Position numbers and translations under genes: made by a program. This document shows positions 15,499 to 22,187 of a stretch of DNA of 34,255 bases, piece after piece; the stretch's first letter is position 1; each line of letters begins with the position of its first letter. This stretch comes from Paracoccaceae bacterium. Its GTDB lineage: Bacteria; Pseudomonadota; Alphaproteobacteria; Rhodobacterales; Rhodobacteraceae. The DNA lies in the NCBI GenBank assembly GCA_027082975.1, contig JALWTH010000411.1, positions 1 through 34,255 on the forward strand. The letters are read 5' to 3'. Under the pieces are notes generated by a model. It was given only the letters and a program-made list of their open reading frames with translations. It ran no database searches and had not been told where the DNA came from.

Positions 15499-15939
15499 TC
15501 ACCACTCCTCGTCGCCGATCACCGGGGTGCGCCCGACGAAGGCGTAGTAGATCGACAGCATCACCGCGGTCACGGTGATGCCCACGCCGCCCTCCACCAG
15601 CAGGATGCCCAGCTCCTGGCCGTGCTCCGGGTCGTGGGCGTTGAGCGCCGCGTAGTCGAGGAAATTGTACCCCAGCAGCAGCGCCGCCACCCCGGTGCCC
15701 GCATAGAGCAGCAGGCCCAGCGCCATGGCCCGGTGCACCAGCCAGGGCGGCATCACCCGCTGCACGGTTTCGACCGAAAAGACCAGCCCGTAGAGGATGA
15801 AGGCCACCGCCAGGATCACCCCGGCCTGAAAGCCGCCGCCGGGCGAATAGTCGCCATGAAACTGCACGTAGAAGGCAAACAGCATGATGGTGCCGGCGAG
15901 GATCTTGGTGATGACCCTCAGGATCAGGTGGTGGCGCAT
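15499..15939 (-). CDS. mnhB: Antiporter subunit MnhB/MrpB
   Basis: 146 residues, four membrane segments. The MnhB signature is clear: FYVQFHGDYSPGGGFQAGVI followed by LYGLVFSVETVQRVMP, and the C-terminal VEGGVGITVTAVMLSIYYAF. It has no pumping role by itself but is required for assembly of the Mrp complex. The start shares one base with the DUF4040 gene stop (TGATG). Confidence 0.95.
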   Translation of the reverse strand: MRHHLILRVITKILAGTIMLFAFYVQFHGDYSPGGGFQAGVILAVAFILYGLVFSVETVQRVMPPWLVHRAMALGLLLYAGTGVAALLLGYNFLDYAALNAHDPEHGQELGILLVEGGVGITVTAVMLSIYYAFVGRTPVIGDEEW

Positions 15940-16493
15940 CAGCTTTCCTCCTCCTCGCCGCGCCGCCGCCGGCGCGCGAGCGCCGCAAGCAGCGCCACCA
16001 CGCCGATCCCGGCGGTAAAGACCACCGCGGTTTCGCCCATCGTGTCATAGCCGCGATAGCTGGCGAGAATCGCGGTGACGATATTGGGCACGCCGATCTC
16101 ATGCGGGATGCGCTCGAGATATTCGGGCATGACATGCCGCATGGCCGGCGCGTTCGGATCGCCGAAATCCGGCATGTCGAGCGTGCCGTAGATCAGCGCC
16201 GCGCCGGTGACGGTGACCACGAAGAGCGGCAGCCAGGGCTTGTGCGCGGGCGCGCGCTCGTAGCGGCTGGTCAGCGCCAGCGTGCCCAGCATCAGCACGG
16301 TGGAGATGCCCGCGCCCACGGCGGCCTCGGTAAAGGCCACGTCCACCGCGTCCAGCGCCACGAACAGCGCCGCCGAGACCAGGCTGAAGCCCCCCGACAG
16401 CATCGCCAGCGCAAACAGGCTGCGGGTGCGCACCGCCATCAGCGCAATCGCCACCAGGAAGGTGAACAGCGATATGTTGATGAAGGTCTCTAT
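15939..16493 (-). CDS. DUF4040/MrpA C-terminal-like antiporter subunit, probable ATA start
   Basis: 184 residues if read from ATA at 16493 (IETFINISLFTFLVAIALMAV), or 171 from the GTG at 16454 used by the ORF track. The conserved core is LDAVDVAFTEAAVGAGISTVLMLGTLAL (DUF4040, like MbhD and the C-terminal part of MrpA), followed by a segment like MbhE with NIVTAILASYRGYDTMGE. The upstream reading is favoured because it completes the first membrane helix, has GGAG eight bases upstream, and would overlap the mnhG stop as ATAG. No ATG, GTG or TTG exists in frame before 16454. The full-length MrpA N-terminal (NuoL-like) half is not encoded in this operon. Confidence 0.85.
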   Translation of the reverse strand: METFINISLFTFLVAIALMAVRTRSLFALAMLSGGFSLVSAALFVALDAVDVAFTEAAVGAGISTVLMLGTLALTSRYERAPAHKPWLPLFVVTVTGAALIYGTLDMPDFGDPNAPAMRHVMPEYLERIPHEIGVPNIVTAILASYRGYDTMGETAVVFTAGIGVVALLAALARRRRRGEEEES

Positions 16494-16864
16494 GGCGCGC
16501 GCTCCGGTTGCGGGTCGGGCGCAAGCTCGAGCGGCTCGTCCGCCTCCAGCCCCTCGCCCTCGCGCGGGCGCAGCCCCGAGACTAGCGCGGCATTGGCCGT
16601 GGCATGGGTCGAGGTCGGCCCGGTGAGAAACAGGAACAGGCCGATAATGACCAGCTTGACCGTGACCAGGCCGAAGCCCGCATGGACCGCCATGCCGAGA
16701 AACAGCAGGATCATCCCGGCGCTGTCGGGGATCGAGGCCGCGTGCAGTCGGGCCCAGAAATCGGGCAGGCGGACAATGCCGAAAGCGCCGATCAGCAGGA
16801 AGGCCGAGCCCGACAGGATCAGCCCCCAGGCGAGGATCTCCTGCGCATTCGCCAGCCAGTTCAT
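16490..16864 (-). CDS. mnhG: Antiporter subunit MnhG/MrpG
   Basis: 124 residues with three membrane segments. The family block FGIVRLPDFWARLHAASIPDS is intact, followed by GMILLFLGMAVHAGFG and KLVIIGLFLFLTGPTSTHA. An acidic, Pro-rich tail of about 30 residues (EGEGLEADEPLELAPDPQP) extends beyond the usual end. The ATG overlaps the mnhF stop as ATGA. Its TAG stop overlaps the putative ATA start of the next gene. Confidence 0.94.
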   Translation of the reverse strand: MNWLANAQEILAWGLILSGSAFLLIGAFGIVRLPDFWARLHAASIPDSAGMILLFLGMAVHAGFGLVTVKLVIIGLFLFLTGPTSTHATANAALVSGLRPREGEGLEADEPLELAPDPQPERAP

Positions 16865-17157
16865 TCGCCCGCCTCCCCTGCGCGCTCCGCGCGGGGGGTC
16901 TCGTCGCCGATCGCCCGGTAGCGGAAGAACTTGAGGATGGCGATGGTGCCGACGAAATTGATCAGCGCGTAAAGCAGGGCGATGTCGAGAAAGTCCGGCC
17001 GCCCGGCAAGGAAGCCGAGAATCGCGATCAGCAGCACGGCGAGCGTACCGAAACTGTTGACCGCCAGCACCCGGTCATAGAGCGTCGGCCCCGAAAACAG
17101 CCGCCACAGCACCAGCGCCATGGCCACCAGGATGGCAATCGCGGCGACGGCAAACAT
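16861..17157 (-). CDS. mnhF: Antiporter subunit MnhF/MrpF
   Basis: 98 residues, three membrane segments, with the MnhF core WRLFSGPTLYDRVLAVNSFGT followed by DIALLYALINFVGTIAILKF. MrpF is a small subunit needed for cation binding and complex integrity. The start at 17157 (MFAVAAIAILV) is used, since the 17 extra residues in the ORF track lie inside mnhE. GGAGGGCC provides the ribosome site; one base separates it from the mnhE stop. Confidence 0.93.
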   Translation of the reverse strand: MFAVAAIAILVAMALVLWRLFSGPTLYDRVLAVNSFGTLAVLLIAILGFLAGRPDFLDIALLYALINFVGTIAILKFFRYRAIGDETPRAERAGEAGE

Positions 17158-17158
17158 C

Positions 17159-17638
17159 TCAGGCCCTCCGGCTTTCGGTCGCGGCCACGCGCGCATCCAT
17201 GTCGGCAAGCTCGCCCGGGGTGGCGTCGTCGTAGCTCAGCGCATGGACCAGAAAGCGCCCGGGCTCGGTCTCGATGGTGATGGTGCCGGGCGTCAGGGTG
17301 ATGGAATTGGCGAAGGTCACCTGGGCAAGGTCGCTGCGCGAAGTCACCGGCACCGCGAACAGGTGCTGGCGCAGGCGCATATGCGGCGCCAGGATCACCT
17401 TTGTCACGGCCCAGTTGGCCCGGGCGATTTCCTTCAGGAGCCAGACGAGATAGGCGGCAAAGGCCAGCGGCTTCAGGTGCCATTCGGGCGCGGCGCCGTC
17501 CACCCGGTCCATCCGCGCCATGAGCGCCACCACCACCGCGACCGAGCCGGCGCCGAAGGCCAGCAGCAGCGGCTCGTAGATACCCGAGAGCAGCAGCCAC
17601 AGGCCACCCAGAACAAGCGCGTTGGCGATGATTTTCAC
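17159..17638 (-). CDS. mnhE: Antiporter subunit MnhE/MrpE
   Basis: 159 residues from the GTG at 17638 (MKIIANALVLGGLWLLLSG). GGGAGAGGA about six bases upstream favours this over the ATG at 17659 and the ORF-track start at 17764. Two hydrophobic segments precede WLLKEIARANWAVTKVILAP and the hallmark FANSITLTPGTITIE, typical of MrpE. It is the first gene of the antiporter operon. The downstream order E-F-G-A'-B-C-D is that of mbh-type modules and not of the classical mrpABCDEFG. Confidence 0.92.
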   Translation of the reverse strand: MKIIANALVLGGLWLLLSGIYEPLLLAFGAGSVAVVVALMARMDRVDGAAPEWHLKPLAFAAYLVWLLKEIARANWAVTKVILAPHMRLRQHLFAVPVTSRSDLAQVTFANSITLTPGTITIETEPGRFLVHALSYDDATPGELADMDARVAATESRRA

Positions 17639-17715
17639 CCGTTCCTCTCCCCGGCTCATGCCCCGCGGCGGCCGCCCCGCCCGGTGCCGCCCCCGATATA
17701 GGCGAAGTCGGCGCC

Positions 17716-17741
17716 GGAGAAAAGGCACCCTTTGAGGTGCC
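17716..17741 (-). terminator. Hairpin with T tract in the mnh leader (terminator or attenuator)
   Basis: On the minus strand GGCACC-TCAAAG-GGTGCC is followed at once by TTTTCTCC. The stem has 6 bp and a 6-nt loop. It lies about 80 bp upstream of the mnhE start, so it would act as an attenuator if the promoter is further upstream, or as a barrier to antisense transcription from the kps side. Confidence 0.5.
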
Positions 17742-17810
17742 GGGGAAAACCGCGCGGGCGGCATTTTCTACACAATTCGCCATAAATCCGGCACATTGTT
17801 TCGATAGACA

Positions 17811-17840
17811 TTGCATCGTGGTACTGAAAAGCCACATAAT
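17811..17840 (+). promoter_or_regulatory. Candidate sigma-70 promoter for the kpsT-kpsE pair
   Basis: TTGCAT at 17811-17816, an 18-bp spacer, and CATAAT at 17835-17840 (five of six matches to TATAAT). Transcription would start near 17847, leaving an untranslated leader of about 130 nt. It lies in the AT-rich part of the intergenic region. Confidence 0.4.
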
Positions 17841-17976
17841 GGGGTAATAACGAAAAGGCCGAAAAGCGAGCGCGTAGGGGCGTTTGTTAGGAATTTCGGC
17901 ATATGCTCGGGCGCGCGGCGATGGCGCGCGACAAAACGGGCGACGAGGCAACGAGTGTGAGAGCGGGGCGATCCCG

Positions 17977-18636
17977 ATGCTTGAGTTCATCAATGTGAGC
18001 AAGTCCTTCTGGACCGGCAAGCAGCGCAAGGTGATCCTTGACCGCGCCTCGTTTCGCGTGGAGCTGGGCAATTCGCTCGGCATCCTCGCCCCCAACGGCA
18101 CCGGAAAGACCACTCTTATCAACATGATGGCGGGGCTCGAAAAGCCCGACGAGGGCGAGATACGGCGCACCTGCCGCGTCTCCTTTCCGCTCGGCTTCAT
18201 GGGCGGGGTCGTGCCCAAGCTCAGCGCCAGAGAAAACGCCCGCTACATCGCCCGCCTCTACGGGCTCGACCCGGATTATCTCGAGGCCTTCACCCGCTGG
18301 CTCTGCGGGCTGGAGGAATATTACGACATGCCGGTGGGCACCTACAGCCAGGGGATGCGCGCGCGGTTTACCTTCTCGCTGCTGCTGGCGCTGGATTTCG
18401 ACATCTACCTGATCGACGAGGGCATGCCCAACACCACCGATGCCGAGTTCAACCGCAAGGCCGGCGACGTGCTGCGCCAGCGGCTGGAAAACGCCACCGT
18501 GATCGTGGTTTCGCACCAGGCGAAAACGCTGGAGAAGTTCTGCCGCTCGGCGGCGGTGCTGAAAGACGGGCAGTTCTACATGTTCGATACCTTGGAAGAG
18601 GCTAAGCAACTTTATGACTACGAAACCCAGGGTTAG
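17977..18636 (+). CDS. kpsT: KpsT-like polysaccharide-export ABC transporter ATPase
   Basis: 219 residues from the ATG at 17977 (MLEFINVSKSFWTGKQRK). Walker A is APNGTGKTT (38-46), the ABC signature region is TYSQGMRARFTFSLLLAL, Walker B is DIYLIDEG and the H-loop is VIVVSHQ. The short length and SQGMRAR-type signature fit ABC-2 capsule/O-antigen exporters (KpsT/Wzt without a binding domain). It would power export of a capsular polysaccharide across the inner membrane. The expected ABC-2 permease (KpsM) is not next to it, and it overlaps the KpsE-like gene by 23 bases. The usual glutamate after Walker B is present; the following GMPNTTD replaces the more common alternatives. Confidence 0.85.
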   Translation: MLEFINVSKSFWTGKQRKVILDRASFRVELGNSLGILAPNGTGKTTLINMMAGLEKPDEGEIRRTCRVSFPLGFMGGVVPKLSARENARYIARLYGLDPDYLEAFTRWLCGLEEYYDMPVGTYSQGMRARFTFSLLLALDFDIYLIDEGMPNTTDAEFNRKAGDVLRQRLENATVIVVSHQAKTLEKFCRSAAVLKDGQFYMFDTLEEAKQLYDYETQG

Positions 18637-20386
18637 GAAATTCCGCGTCCGGCGCTCGCCTGCCACGCGCGCCGCGCCGGACAGCGGGCAGAGCGGGCGG
18701 AGCGGGCAGGCACCCGGGCCGCGCGAGGCGGCGCAGGGGCAGGCGCAGGGGCAGGCGCAGGCACGCCAGCCGCGCCAGCTCAACGCCATGGAAGAGGCCG
18801 CGCTGGAAGCGCAGGAAGACGGCTTCGGCGCCGAGCCCTTCCCGACCGCAGCCGCAGCCGGAGCCACGGCCGGAGCCGACGCAAAAGCCGCCCGAGCCAC
18901 CCGGGCCGCCCAGGTCAGCGCCGCCCCCTCGCGCGAGGAAGAGCTGGCCGCCATCCGCAAGGAAGGCCTGACCGGCCGCCAGTTGCGCATGGCCCGGCGG
19001 GTCGCGGCCAGGCACGGCCTGCCGGCGACCTCCGATTACGATGCCGTGCGCCTGCTGCGCCGGGCCGGGATCGACCCGTTTCAGCGCTCGACCATGCTGG
19101 AGCTTGTCTCGGCCGAGGGCGAGGCGGGCGCGGCGAGTGCAAAAGGCAAGGGCGGCCCCGCTGCCCAGCTGCCCCAGGTGGTCGGCGACAAGCAGCCGCA
19201 ACTGCCTTCGAAGGACGTGATGGACGCGGCCTCGCGGGCCAAGTCGATCATGGAAATCCAGCTCGACATCGCCCGCCGCCGCCGGCGCAAGATCCTGCTG
19301 CTCCTCACCCGGCTGGCCTTTTTCGTGCTGCTGCCGACCCTGATCGCGGGCTATTACTACTTCAACATCGCCACGCCGATGTATGCCACCCGCTCGGAAT
19401 TCATCATCCAGAAGGCCGATGCCGGCGGCGGCAGCGGGCTGAGCGGCCTGTTTTCCGGCTCGGGGCTCGCCACCTCGCAGGATTCGATCACCGTGCAGAG
19501 CTACCTGACCTCGCGCGACGCGATGCTGCGGCTCGACGAGGAAGTGGGCTTCAAGGCGCATTTTTCCAACCCGGAAATCGACCCGATCCAGCGCCTGCCC
19601 GAGGGCGCCAGCAACGAAGACGCCTACCGGCTCTACAAGCGCAACGTGAAGATCGGCTACGACCCCTCCGAAGGCATCATCAAGATGGAGGTGATCGCCG
19701 CCGACCCGGAAATGTCGGTGCGTTTCTCCGAAGCGCTGATCCGCTATGCCGAAGAGCGGGTGGACCACCTGACCCAGCGCAAGCGCGAAGACCAGATGAA
19801 GGGCGCGCGCGAGAGCTACGAGGAAGCCGAGGCGAAAATGCTGGCCGCCCAGCAGGAAGTGCTGCGCCTGCAGGAGGAAATGGGCGTGCTGGATGCCACC
19901 AGCGAAAGCGCCGCCATCATGGGCCAGATCAACGGCTTCGAGGTGCAGCTTCTGGAAAAGAAGCTGCAGCTGGCCCAGCTCGAGGCCAACCCGCGGCCCA
20001 ACCAGGCCCGGGTCGAGGGAGTCAGGGGCGATATCCGGCGCCTCGAGGGAGTCATCGCCGAATTGCGCGCCAAGCTGACCGAAGGCGACGGCGCCAGCGG
20101 CAACGGTTCGCTTGCCGCGATCCAGGGCAAGCTGGCCGTGGCCCAGACCAACATGGAGACCCGCATCCTGCTCATGCAGCAGGCGCTCCAGCAGCTGGAG
20201 ACCGCCCGCATCGAGGCCAACAAGCAGACCCGCTACCTGGAACTGGGCGTGCGCCCGGTCGCCCCGGACGAGGCCACCTATCCGCGCGCGCTGGAAAATA
20301 CCATCCTCGCCTTCCTGATCTTTGCCGGGATCTACCTGATGATCTCGCTCACCGCCTCGATCCTGCGCGAGCAGATCTCCAGCTAG
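18614..20386 (+). CDS. kpsE: KpsE-like capsule polysaccharide export inner-membrane protein
   Basis: 590 residues. A cytoplasmic N-terminal extension of about 220 residues is low-complexity in part (QGQAQGQAQARQ, encoded by 12-bp repeats at 18731-18762) and has a helical segment with GLTGRQLRMARRVAARHG. TM1 (about 227-249) follows RRRRRK. A long periplasmic part contains a coiled coil (about 390-530), and TM2 (about 562-583) comes before the C-terminal REQISS. Two terminal helices flanking a periplasmic coiled coil are the polysaccharide co-polymerase layout; no tyrosine-kinase domain follows. It would link the ABC exporter to the outer-membrane channel. The stop TAG is the start of a TAGGCTCAG motif seen at other stops here. 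Confidence 0.87.
   Translation: MTTKPRVRKFRVRRSPATRAAPDSGQSGRSGQAPGPREAAQGQAQGQAQARQPRQLNAMEEAALEAQEDGFGAEPFPTAAAAGATAGADAKAARATRAAQVSAAPSREEELAAIRKEGLTGRQLRMARRVAARHGLPATSDYDAVRLLRRAGIDPFQRSTMLELVSAEGEAGAASAKGKGGPAAQLPQVVGDKQPQLPSKDVMDAASRAKSIMEIQLDIARRRRRKILLLLTRLAFFVLLPTLIAGYYYFNIATPMYATRSEFIIQKADAGGGSGLSGLFSGSGLATSQDSITVQSYLTSRDAMLRLDEEVGFKAHFSNPEIDPIQRLPEGASNEDAYRLYKRNVKIGYDPSEGIIKMEVIAADPEMSVRFSEALIRYAEERVDHLTQRKREDQMKGARESYEEAEAKMLAAQQEVLRLQEEMGVLDATSESAAIMGQINGFEVQLLEKKLQLAQLEANPRPNQARVEGVRGDIRRLEGVIAELRAKLTEGDGASGNGSLAAIQGKLAVAQTNMETRILLMQQALQQLETARIEANKQTRYLELGVRPVAPDEATYPRALENTILAFLIFAGIYLMISLTASILREQISS
18731..18762. repeat. 12-bp tandem repeat inside the kpsE-like gene
   Basis: GCGCAGGGGCAG occurs twice in a row and a third copy begins (GCGCAGGC). 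It encodes the Gln/Gly/Ala-rich stretch QGQAQGQAQA in the cytoplasmic extension. Copy-number change keeps the frame. Confidence 0.7.
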
Positions 20387-20397
20387 GCTCAGAACCC
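20383..20397 (+). repeat. CTAGGCTCAG-type motif at the kpsE stop
   Basis: CTAGGCTCAGAACCC, differing at one position from the terminal sequence of the structured element at 22188. The TAG is the kpsE stop codon. Confidence 0.6.
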
Positions 20398-20405
20398 CGA
20401 TCCGC

Positions 20406-20435
20406 CCTTTTCCCTGCGCTTGCGCGGGGTTAAGG
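20406..20435. terminator. Stem-loop between kpsE and mscS
   Basis: CCCTGCGC-TT-GCGCGGGG pairs over 7-8 bp and the flanks CCTT/AAGG extend the stem. It lies 19 bp past the kpsE stop and 39 bp before the mscS start. There is no T run, so its role as terminator of kpsTE or leader structure of mscS is uncertain. Confidence 0.4.
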
Positions 20436-20473
20436 TGCGGCGATTCTGTTTCGGGACGTTTCGGGACCACGCC

Positions 20474-21727
20474 ATGCCTTTCCTCCGCCCCCTGCTTCTG
20501 GCGCTCTTTCTCACCCTGCCGCTCACCACGGCCAGCCCGGCCCAGGACGGCACGATCAACACCGAAACCGGCGCCGCCCAGGTCGAGCAGGACGCGGCCA
20601 TGGCGGTGAAGATCCGCGAGATCATCGGCGAGCTCGGCGGCTATGACGACGTGACCGTCAGCGTCTCCAACGGCGTCGTCACCCTGCGCGGCACCACGCT
20701 CGACGCTTCGGCCGGCGAGAAACTCACCGAACTGGTCGGGCGCATCGACGGCGTGGTGGCGATCGAAAACGAAGTCTCCATTTCCACCGATATCGGCGAG
20801 CGCCTGAACCCGGCCCTGCACCGATTCATCGAGCGCATCCGGCAGGTCCTGGCCTTCCTGCCGCTGGCGCTGGTCGGCCTGCTGGCCTTTGCCCTGATCG
20901 TCGCCGCCGGCTTCTTCGTCGCCCGCCGGCGCGAGCCCTGGAACCGCCTCGCGCCCAATCCCTTCATCGCCGATATCTACCGCACCATCATCCGGCTCGC
21001 GGCGATCTCGCTGGGCGTGGTGGTGGCGCTCGACATCCTCGGCGCCTCGGCCCTGCTCTCGACCATCCTCGGCGCCGCCGGCATCATCGGCCTGGCGCTG
21101 GGCTTTGCGGTGCGCGACACGGTGGAAAACTTCATCGCCAGCCTGCTCCTGTCGATCCGCCAGCCGTTTCGCCCCGATGACACGATCGAGATCGGCGGCG
21201 ACGTGGGCAAGGTGATCCGCCTGACCTCGCGCGCCACCATCCTGCTGAGCCCCGACGGCAATCATATCCGCATCCCCAACGCCACCGTGTTCAAGTCGCG
21301 GATCGTCAACTACACGCGCAACCGCGCCCGCCGCTTCCAGTTTTCCCTCGCCATCCCCGCCGCTCAGGACCCGGACGAGGCCATGGACCGCGGCCTTGCC
21401 GAACTCGAGCGCCTGCCCTTCGTGCTGGAAAAGCCCCGCCCGACCGTGTGGATCGACGCGGTGAGCGACAGCGGCGCCACGCTGTGCTTTGCCGGCTGGA
21501 TCGACCAGCACGAAAGCCACTTCGACCACGCCCGGGGCGAGGCCATGCGGCTGGTGAAACTGGCGCTGGAAAAGCCGCGCGGCAGCCGCGCCGGCGCCCC
21601 CCGGACCCGCGACGTGAGCGCCCAAGGCGCCGGGGCCGAAGAGGCCGAACTGACCCGCCTGGCCGAAACCGAACGCGCCGCCAACAGCGAAACCGACCTG
21701 CTCAGCCGCGACGGCCTGGACGAATAG
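20474..21727 (+). CDS. BON-domain mechanosensitive channel of the MscS family
   Basis: 417 residues from the ATG at 20474. A signal peptide (MPFLRPLLLALFLTLPLTTASPA) leads to a periplasmic BON domain (about 40-105; SVSNGVVTLRGTTLD, GVVAIENEVSI). Two or three membrane segments follow, with the pore helix ILGAAGIIGLALGFAVRDTVENF, then the MscS beta domain (FRPDDTIEIGG, VFKSRIVNYTRN) and a C-terminal alpha/beta part. The acidic tail (about 370-417) is variable. Channels of this class release solutes on hypo-osmotic shock; BON modules bind membranes or peptidoglycan-associated partners. The stop TAG again begins TAGGCTCAGGACCC. Confidence 0.9.
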   Translation: MPFLRPLLLALFLTLPLTTASPAQDGTINTETGAAQVEQDAAMAVKIREIIGELGGYDDVTVSVSNGVVTLRGTTLDASAGEKLTELVGRIDGVVAIENEVSISTDIGERLNPALHRFIERIRQVLAFLPLALVGLLAFALIVAAGFFVARRREPWNRLAPNPFIADIYRTIIRLAAISLGVVVALDILGASALLSTILGAAGIIGLALGFAVRDTVENFIASLLLSIRQPFRPDDTIEIGGDVGKVIRLTSRATILLSPDGNHIRIPNATVFKSRIVNYTRNRARRFQFSLAIPAAQDPDEAMDRGLAELERLPFVLEKPRPTVWIDAVSDSGATLCFAGWIDQHESHFDHARGEAMRLVKLALEKPRGSRAGAPRTRDVSAQGAGAEEAELTRLAETERAANSETDLLSRDGLDE

Positions 21728-21738
21728 GCTCAGGACCC
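21725..21738 (+). repeat. TAGGCTCAGGACCC motif at the mscS stop
   Basis: TAGGCTCAGGACCC is identical to 14 bases of the terminal inverted repeat at 22188-22221. The first three bases are the mscS stop codon. Confidence 0.65.
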
Positions 21739-21815
21739 GCATGGCGGTTTCGGCGCGACCATCACTTTGGGGCTTGAACCCGCCCGGCACATTCAGTAGG
21801 AAGACCCGCGCGCCT

Positions 21816-21890
21816 TGGGGTGTAGCCAAGTGGTAAGGCAGCGGTTTTTGGTACCGTGTATCGTAGGTTCGAATCCTACCACCCCAGCCA
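21816..21890 (+). tRNA. tRNA-Gln (anticodon TTG)
   Basis: TGGGGTG at the 5' end pairs with CACCCCA at the 3' end; discriminator G and an encoded CCA follow. The D-arm reads AGCCAAGTGGTAAGGC, the anticodon arm GGTTTTTGGTACC with TTG in the loop, and the T-arm GTAGGTTCGAATCCTAC. All arms fold in the standard cloverleaf. A weak -35 TTGAAC lies at 21774. It is followed by a region with mobile-element traces, so it may have served as an integration landmark. Confidence 0.97.
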
Positions 21891-22187
21891 GCACAGCCAA
21901 TACGTTGGCATCAATGGACAATCTCTGAGATTCGCCTGCAATCCCGGTAGTGTTCCGATATTGATCCGTAGCGACACGCCCGTCTCCCTCCTGAAGCATC
22001 CACTGGCCGGCTCTCCGGAGAAGTCCCTGCATCCGGGGCGGGCTGTTCTTCAGCGGAGGAAACAGGCGATGAAGAGAAGCCGTTTCAGCGAAGGGCGGAG
22101 TCTCGGGCAGGGTCCCCCCGGCCATTCGGCGCGCTGTCGCGACAGCTGACGACCCGTTCGGCAACCGGCTTTCAACCGAGGCTCAGC
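21891..22187. other. Region between tRNA-Gln and the structured element
   Basis: About 300 bp with no intact gene. The minus-strand ORF 21793..22164 is an antisense artefact of the tRNA (its C-terminus GFEPTIHGTKNRCLTTWLHP is the tRNA read backwards). The only recognisable content is a short IS3-type transposase N-terminus at 22069. Confidence 0.6.
22069..22149 (+). pseudogene. Remnant of an IS3-family OrfA transposase start
   Basis: GGAGGA followed nine bases later by ATG gives MKRSRFSEGRSLGQG, then a stop after 26 codons. MKRSRFSEEQI is the common N-terminus of OrfA in one IS3 subgroup. The first eight residues match fully and the following bases resemble the expected continuation with substitutions. 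No helix-turn-helix or OrfB follows, so only a decayed fragment remains. Confidence 0.45.

Larger units (their letters stand above)
17639..17976. other. Divergent intergenic region between mnhE and the kpsT-like gene
   Basis: 338 bp. The stretch 17760-17870 is clearly more AT-rich than the surroundings. It contains a plus-strand promoter candidate for the kps genes (17811-17840) and a hairpin plus T4 facing mnhE (17716-17741). The ORF-track extension of the kpsT-like gene into 17884-17976 is not convincing as protein. Confidence 0.55.

Noticed and set aside
18602-21829. 1075-residue minus-strand ORF
   Set aside because: Antisense shadow of kpsE and mscS; GC-rich third positions keep the opposite frame open. 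The plus-strand genes have clear families.
21793-22164. Minus-strand ORF ending GFEPTIHGTKNRCLTTWLHP
   Set aside because: Its C-terminal part is the antisense of tRNA-Gln, a well-known false protein signature; the rest overlaps the IS remnant on the other strand.
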